Shown here one piece after another: positions 27,714-36,637 of a stretch of 64,000 nt of DNA. The notes beneath the pieces were generated by a model that ran no database searches, had not been told where the DNA came from, and saw only the letters and a program-made list of their open reading frames with translations. Made by a program: the position numbers and the translations under genes. Source of the stretch: Bacteroidales bacterium (GTDB lineage Bacteria > Bacteroidota > Bacteroidia > Bacteroidales > Lentimicrobiaceae); contig JADIZB010000005.1 of assembly GCA_016705005.1 (NCBI GenBank), positions 62,001 to 126,000 of the forward strand, given 5' to 3'. Within the stretch, counting starts at the first letter, position 1. Every line of letters begins with the position of its first letter.

Positions 27714-28586
27714 ATGAGTATTCTTGTCAACAAAGATTCCAGGGTTATCGTGCAGGGTTTTACCGGCACCGAAGGCACATTTCATGCTTCACAAATGATT
27801 GAATACGGCACCAATGTCGTTGGTGGGATAACCCCCGGAAAGGGTGGAAAATTTCATCTCGGCCGTCCGGTTTTCAATACCGTTGCCGATGCCGTGAAAG
27901 AAACAGATGCCAATGTTTCCATCATTTTTGTACCGCCGGCTTTTGCAGCCGATGCCATTATGGAAGCAGCCGATGCCGGAATCAAGGTCATTGTATGTAT
28001 TACAGAGGGAATTCCTGTAAAGGATATGATGATGGCAAAGGAATACCTGAAAAGCCGGAAAAGCAGGCTGATCGGGCCGAACTGTCCCGGTATCATGACA
28101 CCGGGTGAAGCCAAGATCGGTATTATGCCGGGTTTCATCCATCAGAAAGGCATTGTTGGGATTGTAAGCCGTTCAGGCACTCTTACATACGAAGCCGTGG
28201 ATCAGCTTACCAAAGCCGGATTGGGTCAGACCACTGCCATTGGTATCGGAGGGGATCCTATCATCGGAACCACAACACGCGATGCCGTTGAACTTTTTAT
28301 GGCAGATCCTGAAACCAAAGGCATTGTGATGATTGGTGAAATCGGTGGAGGCATGGAAGCTGAAGCAGGCTACTGGATCAAAGAGCATGGAACCAAACCG
28401 GTGGTAAGTTTTATAGCCGGAGCAACAGCGCCCAAAGGACGCACTATGGGTCATGCCGGTGCCATCGTGGGCGGAGAAGGAGATACCGCTGAAGCCAAGA
28501 AAGCGATTCTGCGTGATTGCGGCGTGCATGTAGTTGACTCACCTGCTGAGATCGGTGCAAGAATGCTTGAATTGCTGAAGAAATAA
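27714..28586 (+). CDS. sucD: succinate-CoA ligase, alpha subunit
   Basis: A 290-residue subunit that binds CoA and carries the phosphohistidine in the citric-acid-cycle interconversion of succinyl-CoA and succinate with NDP phosphorylation. The start at 27714 (MSILVNKDSRVIVQGFTG) matches the family; the frame is open upstream to 27633 but has no support. The CoA-binding Rossmann motif GFTGTEGTFH, the NCPGIMTPGEAKIGIMPG block and the active-site His in GRTMGHAGAIV are present. The beta subunit gene is not adjacent, which is common in Bacteroidota. It ends at a strong terminator. Confidence 0.97.
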   Translation: MSILVNKDSRVIVQGFTGTEGTFHASQMIEYGTNVVGGITPGKGGKFHLGRPVFNTVADAVKETDANVSIIFVPPAFAADAIMEAADAGIKVIVCITEGIPVKDMMMAKEYLKSRKSRLIGPNCPGIMTPGEAKIGIMPGFIHQKGIVGIVSRSGTLTYEAVDQLTKAGLGQTTAIGIGGDPIIGTTTRDAVELFMADPETKGIVMIGEIGGGMEAEAGYWIKEHGTKPVVSFIAGATAPKGRTMGHAGAIVGGEGDTAEAKKAILRDCGVHVVDSPAEIGARMLELLKK

Positions 28587-28601
28587 GTTGTTATGAAATA
28601 A

Positions 28602-28637
28602 AAAAAAACAGCCACTGTATCCGGTGGCTGTTTTTTT
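28602..28637. terminator. bidirectional intrinsic terminator
   Basis: AAAAAACAGCCAC pairs with GTGGCTGTTTTTT around an eight-base loop. A-runs and T-runs flank the stem on both sides, and it lies between two convergent genes. Confidence 0.9.
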
Positions 28638-28650
28638 ATTCTTCAATGGC

Positions 28651-30114
28651 TTATCGTCTGCGTCTTGTTGCGACAGCCTCCTTAAACTCATAAGCCCCCG
28701 GGTCCGGCGCAGCATCGCTGATCCTTGAATTTCCCTCCAGGTCATTGTTCAGGTTGATGAACGCACCGGAGATAATCTCAGGGGAGCCTTTATCGACAAC
28801 CGCTGAGATAAGTGAATCAGGCTGAAAAGATGAGCTATAGGGCTCTCTGAACCAGGGGTCTTCGTTTTTGATGCAATTGGTAAAATTCAGTTCAGATGAG
28901 GTGTTCAATTCAGTTTTCAGCAGACAATGGTCGAAACGAAAATTGAAGATTCCATCTGAATCATATTTGTCAAGTGATATCTCTTCATCCTTTTCACCAT
29001 ATATCACACAATTACCGAAATAGGCTTTGGTCAGGTCCCTTACCTGGACATGGTTCGCTGTATCAAAATAATAGTTGTTCAGGAGGAGTGCCGGCGTTTT
29101 CCGGAATGACCGGTTCCAGAAATTGCCTATTGTGCAGTGCCTGAAATCATAGTCACCACCGAGGCTCAGTGTTACGGACTGACTGCCGCAGTTTCCGAAA
29201 ACGCAGTTGGCTGCTTCAATCCGGGTGCCCTGACCCAGGATTCCTGTTCCTGACATATTGTATATCATCGAATTAGAGATACGCAGGGTGGGATTGAGTG
29301 AATTTCCGGTAGTATCGGCCTGAATCCCGACTTCACCGTTGCGGATGATGGCATGGTTGATTTCATTGTCAATGCTGCCTGCATAAAGCCATATCCGACC
29401 CCATTGTCCGGGAATATCCCTGTAATAGTCCTCAAGGCGGTCGCCATCAAAAATGACCGGATTTTCTGCTGTTCCGTTTACCTTCAGTGTTGCGTCACGG
29501 TAAATAAGAAGGATAGAACCACTGTGCATGCATACTTTGGTCCCTGCCTCAATGGTCAGAGAATATAGTGAATCCACTGCCAGAAAACCATATATTACAT
29601 GAGGCTTGTCGGGGGTAAACACATAATTACTTCTGATGATTCCGTTGCGGTAAAAATAGGCATCCTGTCCCCAGGCGATCAGTTTGATATCCTGGCGGTT
29701 GTTGTTGGTAACAAATACGATGCTGTCGTTCTGAACCAGGGGAGCGTTGGCCTGATTGGGGTCGATGGTGACCCTTACAAACACGAAGACACTGTCGTTC
29801 CCTGCAATTTCAAGGTCGGTTATCGTGGTAGAGGATATCCCATCGATGTTGAAACGAAAGGGTGAAGCTTCACCTCGGGCCAGTTCAACCGAGCTGATGA
29901 TGATCCGGTCTTTGCTGGGATTGAATACCTTGAAGATCTGGGTGGCTGTTCCAACGGTTGAAAAAACTGTATCAAAAAATACAGTATCGCCTGAAAATTC
30001 CAGCTTTAACCCGGGATCCCTGTCAATGGGTTCTTCCTTTGCACAGGATGAGAACATCTGCGCAACGATCAGTAAAACGATTATTCCGGAAAGGATTCTG
30101 AATAAGTTATTCAT
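28651..30114 (-). CDS. lipoprotein with right-handed parallel beta-helix
   Basis: A 487-residue protein from the start at 30114 (MNNLFRILSG), which gives a lipoprotein signal with lipobox-like FSSC near residue 24. After a beta-sandwich region (about 35-130, TATQIFKVFNPSKDRIIISSVELARG, a typical periplasmic Ig-like fold) the chain becomes a right-handed parallel beta-helix (about 190-440: ATLKVNGTAENPVIFDGDRL, then short repeats such as ISNSMIYNMSGTGILGQGT and FRHCTIGNF) and ends with PDPGAYEF, a common C-terminal signature of such Bacteroidota proteins. The last four residues are Arg. The ligand is unknown. A near-ideal promoter lies 17 bases upstream. Confidence 0.85.
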   Translation of the reverse strand: MNNLFRILSGIIVLLIVAQMFSSCAKEEPIDRDPGLKLEFSGDTVFFDTVFSTVGTATQIFKVFNPSKDRIIISSVELARGEASPFRFNIDGISSTTITDLEIAGNDSVFVFVRVTIDPNQANAPLVQNDSIVFVTNNNRQDIKLIAWGQDAYFYRNGIIRSNYVFTPDKPHVIYGFLAVDSLYSLTIEAGTKVCMHSGSILLIYRDATLKVNGTAENPVIFDGDRLEDYYRDIPGQWGRIWLYAGSIDNEINHAIIRNGEVGIQADTTGNSLNPTLRISNSMIYNMSGTGILGQGTRIEAANCVFGNCGSQSVTLSLGGDYDFRHCTIGNFWNRSFRKTPALLLNNYYFDTANHVQVRDLTKAYFGNCVIYGEKDEEISLDKYDSDGIFNFRFDHCLLKTELNTSSELNFTNCIKNEDPWFREPYSSSFQPDSLISAVVDKGSPEIISGAFINLNNDLEGNSRISDAAPDPGAYEFKEAVATRRRR

Positions 30115-30130
30115 CTCAAAAAGTATGAAA

Positions 30131-30164
30131 CAAAGATAGTGATTACCTAATAAATACGGCAAAA
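30131..30164 (-). promoter_or_regulatory. Bacteroidota promoter for the beta-helix lipoprotein
   Basis: On the minus strand TTTTG (30164-30160), a 21-base spacer and TATCTTTG (30138-30131) match the -33/-7 consensus of the primary sigma factor of this phylum. Confidence 0.75.
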
Positions 30165-30457
30165 CTGTCATTTTATTGCAATGGATGATCGGGCCGTAAA
30201 TGAAGAAAGGCTGGAATCTGTAAATCTTTTCAGCCTGATTGTGCTGATGTATAGATAGTTTTGAAATTATTTATAAATGATTGTCAATTTTATCGGCTTA
30301 AGGTCATCGTCCTGAACTGTTTTTACTATTTTTATCGGAATTAATTGACTTTTCGTGAATTCCTTGAATAACAGGCAGGTCAATTTCTCTGATTTACAAA
30401 ACCAGTCATCTGGTTTTTACTCAACAACTCCACCAGGTGTAAAATCCATCACTCACC

Positions 30458-33400
30458 ATGAAGAAAAAAAGCAAGCAAAAACCTGTTTTATCAGATGAAA
30501 TGGGTTCATCAGACATAGATTACCAGCCTGAAGCAGAAGGAAGAACATTAATCAATACCGGTCAGAAAACTTCTGTATTTGAAGACATCAGTTTTCAGGC
30601 ATTGATTGAAAATGCCCCTGACGGGATTACCCTGATCGACCGTGAAGGGAAATTCAAATACATCAGTCCTTCAGCAAGGAGGATATTCGGTTACAGGCCT
30701 GACGAAGAAATGACCCTGACGCCTGACCAGTGTACGCATCCGGATGACTTATCCATGGTTGTAAATGCCCTGAATGATGTTATTAATAATCCTTCACTTA
30801 CACCGACCATTCAGTATCGTTTTATTAATCGCGACGGATCATGGCGATGGATTGAAAGCACCATCAGCAATCTGTTGTTTAAGCCAGGGATTGAATCAAT
30901 TGCATTTAATTTCAGGGATATTGGTGAGCGAAGGCAGGCTGAAGAAACACTCAGGCAAAGTGAAGAAAAATTCAGGATGCTGCTTGAGATGGCTACCGAT
31001 GCATTTTTTCAGGGGGATGCCAAAGGAAATTTCATCACAGTTAACTCCCGTTCAACCGAGTTGACCGGTTATAGCCGGGAGGAACTGCTTGGGATGAACA
31101 TCAGCCAGCTTTTTAATCCCACCGATCTACTTGATAAACCGCTGAATTACAGTAAACTAAATCAGGGTGCTACCTTGTGCAGTGAAAGAATATTGAAGCG
31201 AAAGGATGGATCTTCCCTTGTTATTGAGATGCATTCGAAAGCCATGCCCGATGGAACTTATCAGTCATTTTTCAGGGATATTACCCAGCGCAGGCAGGTA
31301 GAGGCAGAACTCGACAAACAACGAAGCTTTTTCGAACAGATGTTTTTACAATCGGCTACCAGTACCCAGATTCTTGATCCTGATGGGTGGTGCATGAGGG
31401 TGAATCCAAGGTTGAGTGAGTTGTTTGGTGTTGATCCCGAAGCTATTGAAGGAAAGATATACAATATTTTCCATGATCAGGAAATAATCAGGAATGGAAT
31501 CGATAAAACCCTTGAATCTGTTTTCAGGGATCATAAAATGGAAGAGTGGGAGGTTCTTTTCGATGTTACCGCTGCTGCTGATTCATTCGGAATAGATCTA
31601 AATGAAAAGAGAAAAGCCTGGTTTGCCAATAAAGCATACCCTATACTTGATACAACCGGGAAACTTGTAAACGTGATTATTCAACATGAAGATATTTCTG
31701 AGCGCAGGCGGGTTGAGGAGGCTTTGCGAACAAAAGAAGAGCAGCTTCTGAGTTTGATCAATGGTACGAAAGATATAATTTGTTTCAAGGATGGAGAAGG
31801 GCGCTGGCTTCAGGCAAATGAAGCAGATCTTGAATTGTTTGGACTTTCAGGGGTTGACTATTATCTGAAAAAGGATTCTGAACTTGCACTTGAAACTCAC
31901 CCGGTTTATTATCAGGCATTCATGAACTGTGAGGAATCGGATGAAAATGCATGGCAGAAAGGGGTTCTTTCAGTGCAGGATGAAGTAATTCCCACTACTG
32001 ATGGTGAATTGAAGACCTATGAAGTAATAAAAACGCCCTTGTTCAATCCTGATGGAAGCCGAAGAGGTCTTGTGGTTTTCGGAAGAGATATTACAGGAAG
32101 AAAGACATCTGAACAGAATCTGAAGGAGAGCGAGGATAAATTCAGGACTTTGGCTGAATCCGCACCCTATGCAATCATGATTTATCAGGATGATCACTGG
32201 GTATATACCAATCCTGCCGGAGAAAAGATCAGTGGCTATTCAGCGGAAGAGCTATATAATATGAATTTCTGGGACATCAGTTCAAAAGAATACCGGAAGC
32301 TGATAAAGGAAAGAGGAAAAAGAAGGCAGGAAGGCCTGACTGCCATTCCATCCTATGAATTCAAAATTCAAACGAAGCAGGGTGCCATGAAGTGGGTATA
32401 TCTGAGTGGGAGCAGTGTACTTTATCGCGGCCGGCATGCCGGTATCATATCCATCATCGATATAACAGAGCGCAAAATGGCCGAAGAAGCCATTCAGCGT
32501 GAAAGAATACTGCTTCGTACCTTGATTGACAACCTGCCCGATACCATCTATTTTAAAGATAAGGAGTGCCGGAAAATTGTAGCCAACAGGGCTGATCTGG
32601 AGTTGTTGGGGATGAATGAAGAATCGGAAGCATTGGGAAAAACAGATCTTGATCTGATTGGCCCGGAGGAGGGAAAAAGAGGATATAACGATGATCTTGA
32701 GGTTATCAGAACCGGAAAACCGCTCATCAACAGCGAGGATGATGTTATGGGTGCTGACGGTAGGATTCATTGGATGCTCACTTCAAAAATACCGTTGCAT
32801 GATGAAAACGGCAGAGTAAGCGGGCTGGTCGGCATTGGCCACGACATTACAGAAAGGAAACAGGCAGAACGTATCCAGCGTGTTCTTTTTCAGATTTCGA
32901 ACGCTGTGCTGATTACCAACGATCTGGAAGAGTTGTTTCTTATTATAAGGGAGCAACTGGGTACTTTGCTTGATACAACGAATTTTTACATCGCATTTTA
33001 TAACGAAAAGACCGATATGCTTTCCTCTCCCTACTTCAGGGATGAGAAGGACAATATTCCGGAATGGCCGGCAGCCAGATCAGCTACCGGATTTGTCATT
33101 AAAAACAACAGTTCGTTGTTGGCTGACAAGAAGGAAATTGAGCGTTTAAACCGGATTGGAGTTCTTGAAATTGTAGGTGAAATTTGCCAGGAATGGCTTG
33201 GCGTTCCCCTCGTGGTTGACGGGAAGGCAATCGGGGCACTGGTTGTTCAAAGCTATCATAATCCGGAGGCATATTCACAAAAGGATGTTGAAATGCTTGA
33301 GTTTGTCTCACATCAGATCAGCTTGTCCATTCAACGAAAAAAAGCAGAACAGGATCTGCGCGATGCACTGGCCAAAGCAGAAGAGAGCGATAGGCTTAAA

Positions 33401-34501
33401 ACGGCCTTTCTGAACAATATGTCGCATGAAATAAGAACTCCTCTCAATGGAATCCTTGGTTTTACCAGCCTGCTCGACGACCCGGATACCACTCCTGAAG
33501 ACAAGCAGTATTTTTACAGGATTATCAACCAGAATGGTGAGCAGCTGTTGTCGATCATCAACGACATCATCAGTATTGCGACGATTGAAGCTGGTCAGGA
33601 GAAAATCCGTCAGGTGAAGACCAATGTGAACGACATGCTCGCCCTGCTTTATGAACAATTTAAATATCATAGTTCGGGTAAGAATATAATGCTGAATTTC
33701 AGAACTCTTCCCGGAACGGTTTCAAGCATGATTGAAACGGATGAAACCAAATTGAGGCAGGTACTTACAAATTTAATAGGTAATGCCCTGAAGTTTACCG
33801 AGCAGGGGATGATTGAATTCGGATGCATTCAACAACCGGGTATGCTGGAATTTTATGTGCAGGATACTGGTGTAGGTATTGCTCCGGAGATGCACCGGCT
33901 TATATTTGAAAGGTTCAGACAAGCCAACGATAATCCGAAAAAGGAATATGGAGGTAACGGACTTGGTCTGGCCATTTCTAAAGCATATATTGAATTGCTC
34001 GGTGGTAGAGTATGGCTTGATTCTGTTCCGGGCAAAGGTTCAACCTTCAGGTTCACAATTCCTTATATTCCGGCTGAGATTATTGCTGATAAAAAGAATA
34101 TACCGTTAACCACTGATTCTGAAGTCAGTGGAAAGGGACGAACACTTTTGATCGCTGAAGATACCTATGCAAATTTCCAGTTGCTCGATGCCATCCTGAA
34201 AAAACTTGATTACAGGATCATTCATGTTGAGAATGGAATTCAGGCAGTAGAATCCTGCAGGAACTCCCCTGAGATAGATCTTGTATTGATGGATATGAAG
34301 ATGCCTGAAATGGATGGGTATGTTGCCACCGGACTCATCAAGGAAATGCGACCTGAACTACCGGTGATTGCAGTAACAGCCTATGCCCTGGGTGGTGATA
34401 AGGATAAAGCACTGAAAGCGGGATGTGACGATTACATAGCAAAACCGGTAAAACCTGCAATCCTGCTCGAAATTCTGAACAGGTTGCTTAAAAAATCATA
34501 G
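30458..34501 (+). CDS. six-PAS, GAF hybrid sensor histidine kinase
   Basis: A 1347-residue cytoplasmic hybrid kinase with no membrane segment. Six PAS domains occur in a row (approximate starts 48, 169, 288, 428, 557, 682), most followed by a PAC segment ending in [DE]I[ST]ER-type motifs. A GAF domain follows (about 805-965). The kinase core has phosphoacceptor His-990 in NNMSHEIRTPLNG, the N box LTNLIGNALKFTEQG and G boxes DTGVGI and YGGNGLGLAIS. A C-terminal receiver domain carries Asp-1279 in LVLMDMKMPEMDG and Lys in YIAKPVKP. No transcription factor or partner gene is adjacent, so its output is unknown. The number of PAS domains suggests integration of several cytoplasmic cues such as redox or ligands. 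Confidence 0.95.
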   Translation: MKKKSKQKPVLSDEMGSSDIDYQPEAEGRTLINTGQKTSVFEDISFQALIENAPDGITLIDREGKFKYISPSARRIFGYRPDEEMTLTPDQCTHPDDLSMVVNALNDVINNPSLTPTIQYRFINRDGSWRWIESTISNLLFKPGIESIAFNFRDIGERRQAEETLRQSEEKFRMLLEMATDAFFQGDAKGNFITVNSRSTELTGYSREELLGMNISQLFNPTDLLDKPLNYSKLNQGATLCSERILKRKDGSSLVIEMHSKAMPDGTYQSFFRDITQRRQVEAELDKQRSFFEQMFLQSATSTQILDPDGWCMRVNPRLSELFGVDPEAIEGKIYNIFHDQEIIRNGIDKTLESVFRDHKMEEWEVLFDVTAAADSFGIDLNEKRKAWFANKAYPILDTTGKLVNVIIQHEDISERRRVEEALRTKEEQLLSLINGTKDIICFKDGEGRWLQANEADLELFGLSGVDYYLKKDSELALETHPVYYQAFMNCEESDENAWQKGVLSVQDEVIPTTDGELKTYEVIKTPLFNPDGSRRGLVVFGRDITGRKTSEQNLKESEDKFRTLAESAPYAIMIYQDDHWVYTNPAGEKISGYSAEELYNMNFWDISSKEYRKLIKERGKRRQEGLTAIPSYEFKIQTKQGAMKWVYLSGSSVLYRGRHAGIISIIDITERKMAEEAIQRERILLRTLIDNLPDTIYFKDKECRKIVANRADLELLGMNEESEALGKTDLDLIGPEEGKRGYNDDLEVIRTGKPLINSEDDVMGADGRIHWMLTSKIPLHDENGRVSGLVGIGHDITERKQAERIQRVLFQISNAVLITNDLEELFLIIREQLGTLLDTTNFYIAFYNEKTDMLSSPYFRDEKDNIPEWPAARSATGFVIKNNSSLLADKKEIERLNRIGVLEIVGEICQEWLGVPLVVDGKAIGALVVQSYHNPEAYSQKDVEMLEFVSHQISLSIQRKKAEQDLRDALAKAEESDRLKTAFLNNMSHEIRTPLNGILGFTSLLDDPDTTPEDKQYFYRIINQNGEQLLSIINDIISIATIEAGQEKIRQVKTNVNDMLALLYEQFKYHSSGKNIMLNFRTLPGTVSSMIETDETKLRQVLTNLIGNALKFTEQGMIEFGCIQQPGMLEFYVQDTGVGIAPEMHRLIFERFRQANDNPKKEYGGNGLGLAISKAYIELLGGRVWLDSVPGKGSTFRFTIPYIPAEIIADKKNIPLTTDSEVSGKGRTLLIAEDTYANFQLLDAILKKLDYRIIHVENGIQAVESCRNSPEIDLVLMDMKMPEMDGYVATGLIKEMRPELPVIAVTAYALGGDKDKALKAGCDDYIAKPVKPAILLEILNRLLKKS

Positions 34502-34548
34502 AGGGAATTTATATTCAGAAATACCGGAACATCTCCTTCTGCAAACGG

Positions 34549-35304
34549 CTATTTGTTGCCCTTCGATTTCTTATCCTCGGTATAATGATCCCTTGTGTCA
34601 ACAGGCTTCACACCCTGCTTTGTCATCCGCATCTGCAGAACATCAACAAGCAATGAGAAAGCCATAGAGAAGTAGATGTATCCTTTCGGGATCTCTATGC
34701 CAAATCCTTCACTCATCAGCGAGAATCCAATCAGCAGAAGGAAGGCCAGGGCCAGCATTTTAAAAGCGGGGTGAGTATTGACAAATTTGCTGATGGGTTC
34801 AGCTGCAAACATCATAATGCCAACAGAGACAATTACCGCCGCAAACATGATCCAGAGTTCACGGGCCATGCCCACTGCAGTGATGATAGAATCAATCGAA
34901 AATACCATGTCCATGATCAGAATCTGTATAAGGATATTAGCGAAGGTAATTTTTCGGATATTTTTCGATTTATCACCTTCCTCACCTTCTACCTTGTGAT
35001 ATATTTCAGAGGTGCTCTTAAACAGCAGGAATAGTCCACCAAGGATAAGAATGAGGTCTTTACCGGAAAATCCATGGCCACCCAGGCTGAATAATTCGTT
35101 TTTCAACTGCATGATCACCGTAATAATGGACAATAGTCCCAACCTTAGAAACATGGCCAGAATCAGTCCGTATCTCCGGGCTTTTTTTTGCTGATGCTCG
35201 GGAAGTTTACCCGAAAGGATCGATAAAAAGACAATGTTGTCTATTCCCAGGACAATTTCAAGAAGTATGAGGGTTAGGAGGGAGGCTGCTGTTTCAAAAA
35301 TCAT
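34549..35304 (-). CDS. TerC-family membrane protein
   Basis: A 251-residue integral membrane protein from the start at 35304 (MIFETAASLLTLILLEIVLGIDNIVF), chosen because TerC proteins begin with this first helix. It has seven to eight helices, the paired acidic motifs EIVLGIDN and IMDMVFSIDSI, and a basic cytoplasmic tail. TerC proteins are linked to metal-ion (mainly manganese) efflux and to metalation of exported proteins; the original tellurite link is indirect. It is monocistronic, with a good promoter about 65 bases upstream. Confidence 0.92.
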   Translation of the reverse strand: MIFETAASLLTLILLEIVLGIDNIVFLSILSGKLPEHQQKKARRYGLILAMFLRLGLLSIITVIMQLKNELFSLGGHGFSGKDLILILGGLFLLFKSTSEIYHKVEGEEGDKSKNIRKITFANILIQILIMDMVFSIDSIITAVGMARELWIMFAAVIVSVGIMMFAAEPISKFVNTHPAFKMLALAFLLLIGFSLMSEGFGIEIPKGYIYFSMAFSLLVDVLQMRMTKQGVKPVDTRDHYTEDKKSKGNK

Positions 35305-35368
35305 TGTGTTGTTGTATAAAATAAGTGAATCGGGTAAATTCAATTACAAGTACCCGAATTTTTGTGCG

Positions 35369-35399
35369 CAAAGATAGCTGGTTGGGTTAATAATTTCAA
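35369..35399 (-). promoter_or_regulatory. Bacteroidota promoter for the TerC-family gene
   Basis: On the minus strand TTG (35399-35397), a 20-base spacer and TATCTTTG (35376-35369) match the phylum consensus. Confidence 0.75.
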
Positions 35400-35411
35400 T
35401 CCGGCAGTAAA

Positions 35412-36350
35412 TTAGTTTATAATTTGAAACTTGCCGGTTGTCAGTGAGATTCCTTCTTTTATCAGCCGGTACATATAGGTGCCTGCAGCGAGGTTTCCCC
35501 GCCTGAACCCTGAGGATGCAGAATTGGTCTGAATTTTCCTGGTCAGTTCTCCGGTCAAACTATAAACTTCCAGTGTTGCCCCGATCCAGGAAGGTGGAAT
35601 AAGCAGGTTTGCATTTTCATTGAAAGGATTCGGGTAAATCATGACCCGGGCTTCAGGTTCGGGCAGCGCAACTGTGCCTGTTGGAATTTCGCATTCACTC
35701 AGGGTGTCAGGATACACAGTAAATCCGTTTCTTGAAAAGCAAGCGAGAAATGTACCAAACTCAAAAGGAGGATCCAGATATGCGATCAATCCGAAAGTGC
35801 TTCCAATGCCTTCGATCAGGTGAACATAATCCATTGCATATTCAGTGCTGATGGCAAATCTTCTGTGATATTCAGTTCCTATTGCAATTGAATCAATGGC
35901 CGAAACAACCTTAAAACCTGAGAAGGCAGAATTGGTGTAAGTCTCGGGAAGAGTATCGCCCAACTGAAGATCAAAATCATATAAAAGTGTATCGGTTTGC
36001 GCACCCTGAGGCAGATAATAGAGTTTACGTGCAAGCGTATCTTCCCTGATCGCCCCGTTGGGGTAATCAATAAGGTAGGAAAAGATATGTGTGCAATCAC
36101 CGCCGGGCGAAGTTAAATAATGTGCTCCATGGGTGCGAATCATATGATAAATCTGACCGTTTACCAGGGTGTCACCTGCTAGAATATTGCTGTATTCAGC
36201 ACAGCAGTTGCATTGGTAACCTCCCGAAAATTCAGTCCAGAAAGCATCTGATACAGGAAAAGGTTGGTATGGAAGTTCCTGTCCTGGTGAAAAAGGAATC
36301 AGGAATAAATAGAATGTTGACAGAGCCAGATACTTTTTAAGTGATATCAT
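35412..36350 (-). CDS. small secreted protein with T9SS sorting domain
   Basis: A 312-residue exported protein with a signal peptide (residues 1-24, ending PFSPGQ), a middle region of about 200 residues with a Cys-rich start (GGYQCNCCAEYSN) that I do not recognise, and a type IX sorting domain (RVMIYPNPFNENANL to TGKFQIIN). Several segments (LVNGQIYHMIRTHG, GAIREDTLARKLYYLP) match the pattern of Bacteroidota secreted proteins of unknown role. Surface display or release is predicted. Confidence 0.85.
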   Translation of the reverse strand: MISLKKYLALSTFYLFLIPFSPGQELPYQPFPVSDAFWTEFSGGYQCNCCAEYSNILAGDTLVNGQIYHMIRTHGAHYLTSPGGDCTHIFSYLIDYPNGAIREDTLARKLYYLPQGAQTDTLLYDFDLQLGDTLPETYTNSAFSGFKVVSAIDSIAIGTEYHRRFAISTEYAMDYVHLIEGIGSTFGLIAYLDPPFEFGTFLACFSRNGFTVYPDTLSECEIPTGTVALPEPEARVMIYPNPFNENANLLIPPSWIGATLEVYSLTGELTRKIQTNSASSGFRRGNLAAGTYMYRLIKEGISLTTGKFQIIN

Positions 36351-36637
36351 AACATGTAAAATAAAAATGAATATTTGCTTTTATGTTATTGAAAGTGATC
36401 GGAATAGAACTTCGGATTTCAGTTAACAGTCAATGCAAATATACTGAATCAGGTTGGTTGTTAATTATGCTTTTAAAATTATATCGGATGAAGGAAACAG
36501 ACATTCTCTCAGTTAAAATCCCGGCTATTTTACAGTTACCAAAAGGAAGCCCGGATCAGCACGTACCTGAACTGGTTGCTGTCATTCACCTGTAGCGAAT
36601 CCACTTTTCTTTCCCTTGTCCATTGCAGGTATTCCTT

